Below, one piece after another: positions 14,180 to 16,710 of a stretch of 16,710 nucleotides of DNA. Positions within the stretch are counted from its first letter, which is position 1. Each line of letters begins with the position of its first letter. The stretch is from positions 1 through 16,710 of the forward strand of contig JAPJOW010000084.1 in the NCBI GenBank assembly GCA_030826005.1, in the 5' to 3' direction. Origin of the DNA: Aliterella sp. RAGGC_92 (lineage in GTDB: Bacteria; Cyanobacteriota; Cyanobacteriia; Cyanobacteriales; Chroococcidiopsidaceae). The notes below the pieces were generated by a model. The model was not told the origin of the DNA and made no database searches. It saw nothing but the letters and a program-made list of their open reading frames with translations. The position numbers were made by a program, and so were the translations under genes.

Positions 14180-16710
14180 TTAGAGAACTAGAGAAGTCAC
14201 CTCACTAAGCGCATTTAATGTAAACTCTATTTGCTTTTTAGTGTGAGTGCAACTTATAAAAAAGCGCAAACGAGCAGCATTGTAAGCAACGGACGGGTAA
14301 ATCATCGGTAAAGCATTGATACCGCGCTTGAATAATAGTTGAGATAGCTGGACAGCGCGATCGCTTTCTCCCACAATTATTGGTATTATCGGCGAATTAT
14401 GACTTTCACCAGTATTAAATCCTCGTTCTATTGCTAATTGCAAGAAAAGTTGAGCTTTTTTGTGCAGTTTAGTAACTCGTTTTGGTTCAGTTTTAAGTAG
14501 TTGCATAGCCGCCAAAGCCGCCGCCGTATTGGGTGGAGACATACCGACGCTAAATACAAAGCCGGGTGCGGTGTATTTGAGATATTCTATTAATTCCTTA
14601 CTAGCCGCAATATAACCGCCGCAACTGGCAAAAGATTTGCTCAAAGTCCCCATCCACAAATCTACATCTGTTCGAGAAACTTGGAAGTATTCGCCAATAC
14701 CGCGCCCCGAATTTCCTAATACGCCAATGGAGTGCGCCTCATCTACTAACATAAATGCTTTATGGCGTTTTTTCACTTCAATCAATTGCGGTAAAGGAGC
14801 AATATCGCCATCGGTACTATAAATACCTTCAACGACAATTAAAACTTTTTCGTACTGGTGACGGCGACTTAGTAAAATGCGATCTAAAGTTTGCCAATCA
14901 TTATGGGGAAACTCTATTGCTGTAGCGCTTGATAACGCGCAACCTTGACGAATGCTGTTGTGACTTAGCGCATCGTAGACAATTAAATCGTTTTTCCCAA
15001 ATAGATGACTAATAGTTGTCACATTAGTAGTATGTCCGCCAATGTAGACGATACAATCTTCCGTGCCTAAAAAGTCGGCAATTTCTCGCTCTAACTCTCG
15101 GTGGAGGGGAATTTCTCCCGCAACAATTCGACTAGCGGAGACTGATGTACCGTAGCGCTTAATTGCTTTGTTCGCTGCTTGGGAAACTTGCTTTTCTCCT
15201 GATAGCCCTAAATAGTTGTAGCTGGCATAATTAATTAGTTTTCTTCCCTCAATTCGGATAATATCTCTAGCTATTCCCTCATGAACTTTGAAGAAAGGAT
15301 TGCCGATTTTTTGCCCTGCTTCAATGTCATGGCGGATGCTTAAGTATTCTGGAGCGAGGGAAAATTGATAGAATTGCGGCGGAATTTCAATGTCTGCATG
15401 GGTTTGAGTAACTTGTTCGTTAAGCTCAATTTCAGGAAGTATTTCAACGTCTGCATGGGTTTGGGTAACTTGTTCAGTTATGGCAAATTGTGGTGTATCA
15501 ATTACTAACACTTCCTCAAGCAGATGCTCAACCAGCGCCTGGAGAGTGGGATAGTCAAAAAATAAGGATTGAGCGATAGACGTGCCTAAAGTAGCTTGCA
15601 GGCGATTTTTTAGTTCTACAGCCATGAGCGAATCCATACCTAAATCGGCAAAATTTTCGTTTGCTTCGATAGATTCTGGCGAACTAAAACCTAAGACTTT
15701 GGCAATTTGGGAGCGGACAAAATCGAATAGAATGGTTTGGCGATCGCACTTATTCGCTAGTTCTAACTTTTGTACAAACTCCGATGATGAGCTACTTTTT
15801 GTCTTGGGGATTACATTCTCTAAAAATGGCGATGAATAGGGATATTTAGCCCAATCTACGGGAAAAACACTGGCTTGAGTTGCTTTTTGGGCTAATAACT
15901 CTTGTAATAGCTGCAATCCTTGCTCTGGTGCTATAGTACCCATTCCTTGAGCGGTAATTTTTTGGCGATCGCGTTCTGCTAATTGAGCTACCATACCTAC
16001 ATTGCCCCAAGCCCCCCAATTGACGCTTAAACCAGGCAATCCCAATTGATGACGATAATGAACTAAAGCGTCCATATAAGCGTTTGCCGCCGCATAATTG
16101 CCTTGTCCAGGCGAACCTAGGAGCGAGGTGATAGAGGAAAAACAGACAAAAAACTCTAGCGGAAGTTCTTTAGTTGCCAAATGCAGATTCCAAGCCCCTG
16201 CGACTTTTGGCTTCATAACCTCACTAAAACGCTGCCAAGAAAGCTTTTGCAGTACGCCATCATCTAGCACTCCCGCCGCATGAATGACACCGCGCACGGG
16301 GGGAAAATCGCCGCTTAATACCCGATTTACATCTTCTAGTTTAGATACATCAGCTTGAACTAGATAAATATTGCACTTGTTAGGCGAACGCTCGTTTGCC
16401 CCCCTAACCCCCCAATCCTGGGGGGAATTAGAGCTAAAGTCCCCCAAAATTGGGGGATTTAGGGGGCTTTCTTGGATTATATTAACTCCTGCCAACTGGC
16501 TAATGTCTCTCTCTATATTCCGCCCCATTAAAACTAAATGTTTAGCGCCTTGCTTTACTAACCATTTAGCAGCTTCTAGCCCCAAATCTCCCAACCCGCC
16601 CGTAATTAGGTAACTGCAATCGTCTCTAATTGTTAGGTGATTGTTTACTTCCGGTAAAGATATAACTACTTTGCCTATGTGTTTGGCTTGCGCCATATAA
16701 CGAAAAGCGA
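14180..16710 (-). CDS. Polyketide synthase C-terminal part: ketoreductase, ACP, alpha-oxoamine synthase (partial)
   Basis: The frame stays open to the window edge. The Met at 16696 (residue 1 here) is preceded in frame by Phe-Arg-Tyr, and FRYMAQAKHIGKVV is a standard linker before a ketoreductase, so the true start lies outside. Domains: KR about 25-285, with TGGLGDLG, the B-type LDD motif (144-146) and catalytic S188/Y201/N205; ACP about 322-395, with phosphopantetheine Ser356 in LGMDSL; a linker with two 19-residue repeats (408-445); and a PLP-dependent alpha-oxoamine synthase about 455-838, with VDEAH (D652) and the PLP lysine K687 in GTLSKSFASCGG. The last domain condenses an acyl thioester with an amino acid, releasing CO2 and an alpha-aminoketone, as in serine palmitoyltransferase or the PigH and SxtA off-loading domains. 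Residues about 74-108 are encoded by an inserted palindromic repeat. The 81-residue membrane protein and the GT4 enzyme follow on the same strand. Confidence 0.92.
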   Translation of the reverse strand, partial: AFRYMAQAKHIGKVVISLPEVNNHLTIRDDCSYLITGGLGDLGLEAAKWLVKQGAKHLVLMGRNIERDISQLAGVNIIQESPLNPPILGDFSSNSPQDWGVRGANERSPNKCNIYLVQADVSKLEDVNRVLSGDFPPVRGVIHAAGVLDDGVLQKLSWQRFSEVMKPKVAGAWNLHLATKELPLEFFVCFSSITSLLGSPGQGNYAAANAYMDALVHYRHQLGLPGLSVNWGAWGNVGMVAQLAERDRQKITAQGMGTIAPEQGLQLLQELLAQKATQASVFPVDWAKYPYSSPFLENVIPKTKSSSSSEFVQKLELANKCDRQTILFDFVRSQIAKVLGFSSPESIEANENFADLGMDSLMAVELKNRLQATLGTSIAQSLFFDYPTLQALVEHLLEEVLVIDTPQFAITEQVTQTHADVEILPEIELNEQVTQTHADIEIPPQFYQFSLAPEYLSIRHDIEAGQKIGNPFFKVHEGIARDIIRIEGRKLINYASYNYLGLSGEKQVSQAANKAIKRYGTSVSASRIVAGEIPLHRELEREIADFLGTEDCIVYIGGHTTNVTTISHLFGKNDLIVYDALSHNSIRQGCALSSATAIEFPHNDWQTLDRILLSRRHQYEKVLIVVEGIYSTDGDIAPLPQLIEVKKRHKAFMLVDEAHSIGVLGNSGRGIGEYFQVSRTDVDLWMGTLSKSFASCGGYIAASKELIEYLKYTAPGFVFSVGMSPPNTAAALAAMQLLKTEPKRVTKLHKKAQLFLQLAIERGFNTGESHNSPIIPIIVGESDRAVQLSQLLFKRGINALPMIYPSVAYNAARLRFFISCTHTKKQIEFTLNALSEVTSLVL
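15384..15477 (-). repeat. 57-nt period direct repeat in the ACP-oxoamine synthase linker
   Basis: A segment starting at 15384 recurs 57 nt later, at 15441, with only a few differences over about 37 nt. In the protein this gives two successive 19-residue units, each beginning EQVTQTHAD followed by V or I and EI. The repeat lies exactly in the flexible linker between the acyl carrier protein and the PLP-dependent domain and keeps the frame. Confidence 0.85.
16398..16467. repeat. GC-rich palindromic repeat element inserted inside the KR coding region
   Basis: About 70 nt built of C- and G-runs that can fold into a three-way junction. CCCCCTAA (16400-16407) pairs with TTAGGGGG (16459-16466) outside. 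Inside are two hairpins, CCCCCC/GGGGGG (16408-16413 with 16420-16425) and the near-perfect CCCCCAAAATTGGGGG (16441-16456). From memory, this CCCCTAA/CCCCAA/TTGGGG style is a dispersed repeat of cyanobacterial genomes. Here it is read through in frame, giving Pro/Asn/Gly-rich residues (SPLNPPILGDF...) between two ordinary parts of the ketoreductase. Confidence 0.8.

Larger units (their letters stand above)
2033..15972. repeat. HIP1 octamers (GCGATCGC) scattered through the window
   Basis: Exact GCGATCGC copies begin at 2033, 2285, 2967, 3286, 3983, 4093, 6384, 6786, 7901, 8210, 8752, 9046, 9355, 9442, 10768, 12612, 13054, 14357, 15740 and 15965. That is about twenty in 16.7 kb, where random sequence would give well under one. 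This is the highly iterated palindrome typical of many cyanobacteria. Nearly all copies are inside coding regions. Confidence 0.9.

Noticed and set aside
16398..16467. CRISPR-like or terminator interpretation of the C/G-run palindromes
   Set aside because: There is no regularly spaced repeat array, and the element lies in the middle of an open, conserved polyketide synthase frame.

Overview
The window is about 16.7 kb of AT-rich bacterial chromosome, almost certainly from a cyanobacterium. The octamer GCGATCGC (HIP1) occurs about twenty times by eye. Most proteins read as typical cyanobacterial versions, and one gene carries a GC-rich palindromic repeat of a kind I associate with cyanobacterial genomes. 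I cannot name the species. There are no rRNA, tRNA, CRISPR, phage or transposase genes that I can see.

Layout. (1) 72-1913, minus strand: a bestrophin-type anion channel gene followed by an RNase D-like exonuclease gene, 24 nt apart. (2) 2026-5571, plus strand: a single-chain hydantoinase/5-oxoprolinase. (3) 5645-7219, minus strand: an AI-2E/PerM-type membrane protein followed 3 nt later by a DoxX-like membrane protein. (4) 7381-9705, minus strand: a small helical protein, a long hairpin touching its stop codon, then aspS. (5) 9706-10056: a 351-nt divergent intergenic region. (6) 10057-11979, plus strand: crcB (fluoride channel) then mgtE (magnesium channel), both inorganic-ion genes. mgtE has a leader hairpin overlapping its translation start region and an apparent frameshift early in the gene. 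(7) 11980-16710, minus strand: in transcription order, the C-terminal part of a polyketide synthase (ketoreductase, acyl carrier protein, alpha-oxoamine synthase), an 81-residue two-helix membrane protein, a GT4 glycosyltransferase and an ExoD-family membrane protein. The synthase runs off the right edge.

Most of the window is housekeeping and membrane transport. The accessory part is the right-hand block. There, a polyketide chain would be released by decarboxylative condensation with an amino acid, the chemistry used by serine palmitoyltransferase. The adjacent glycosyltransferase and membrane proteins suggest that the product could be a sphingolipid-like or aminoketone glycolipid for the cell envelope. 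That pathway is inference; the domains are seen directly.

The main oddities are the mgtE frameshift, the mgtE leader hairpin, the palindromic repeat inserted in frame into the ketoreductase domain, and a 19-residue tandem duplication in the linker before the oxoamine synthase domain.
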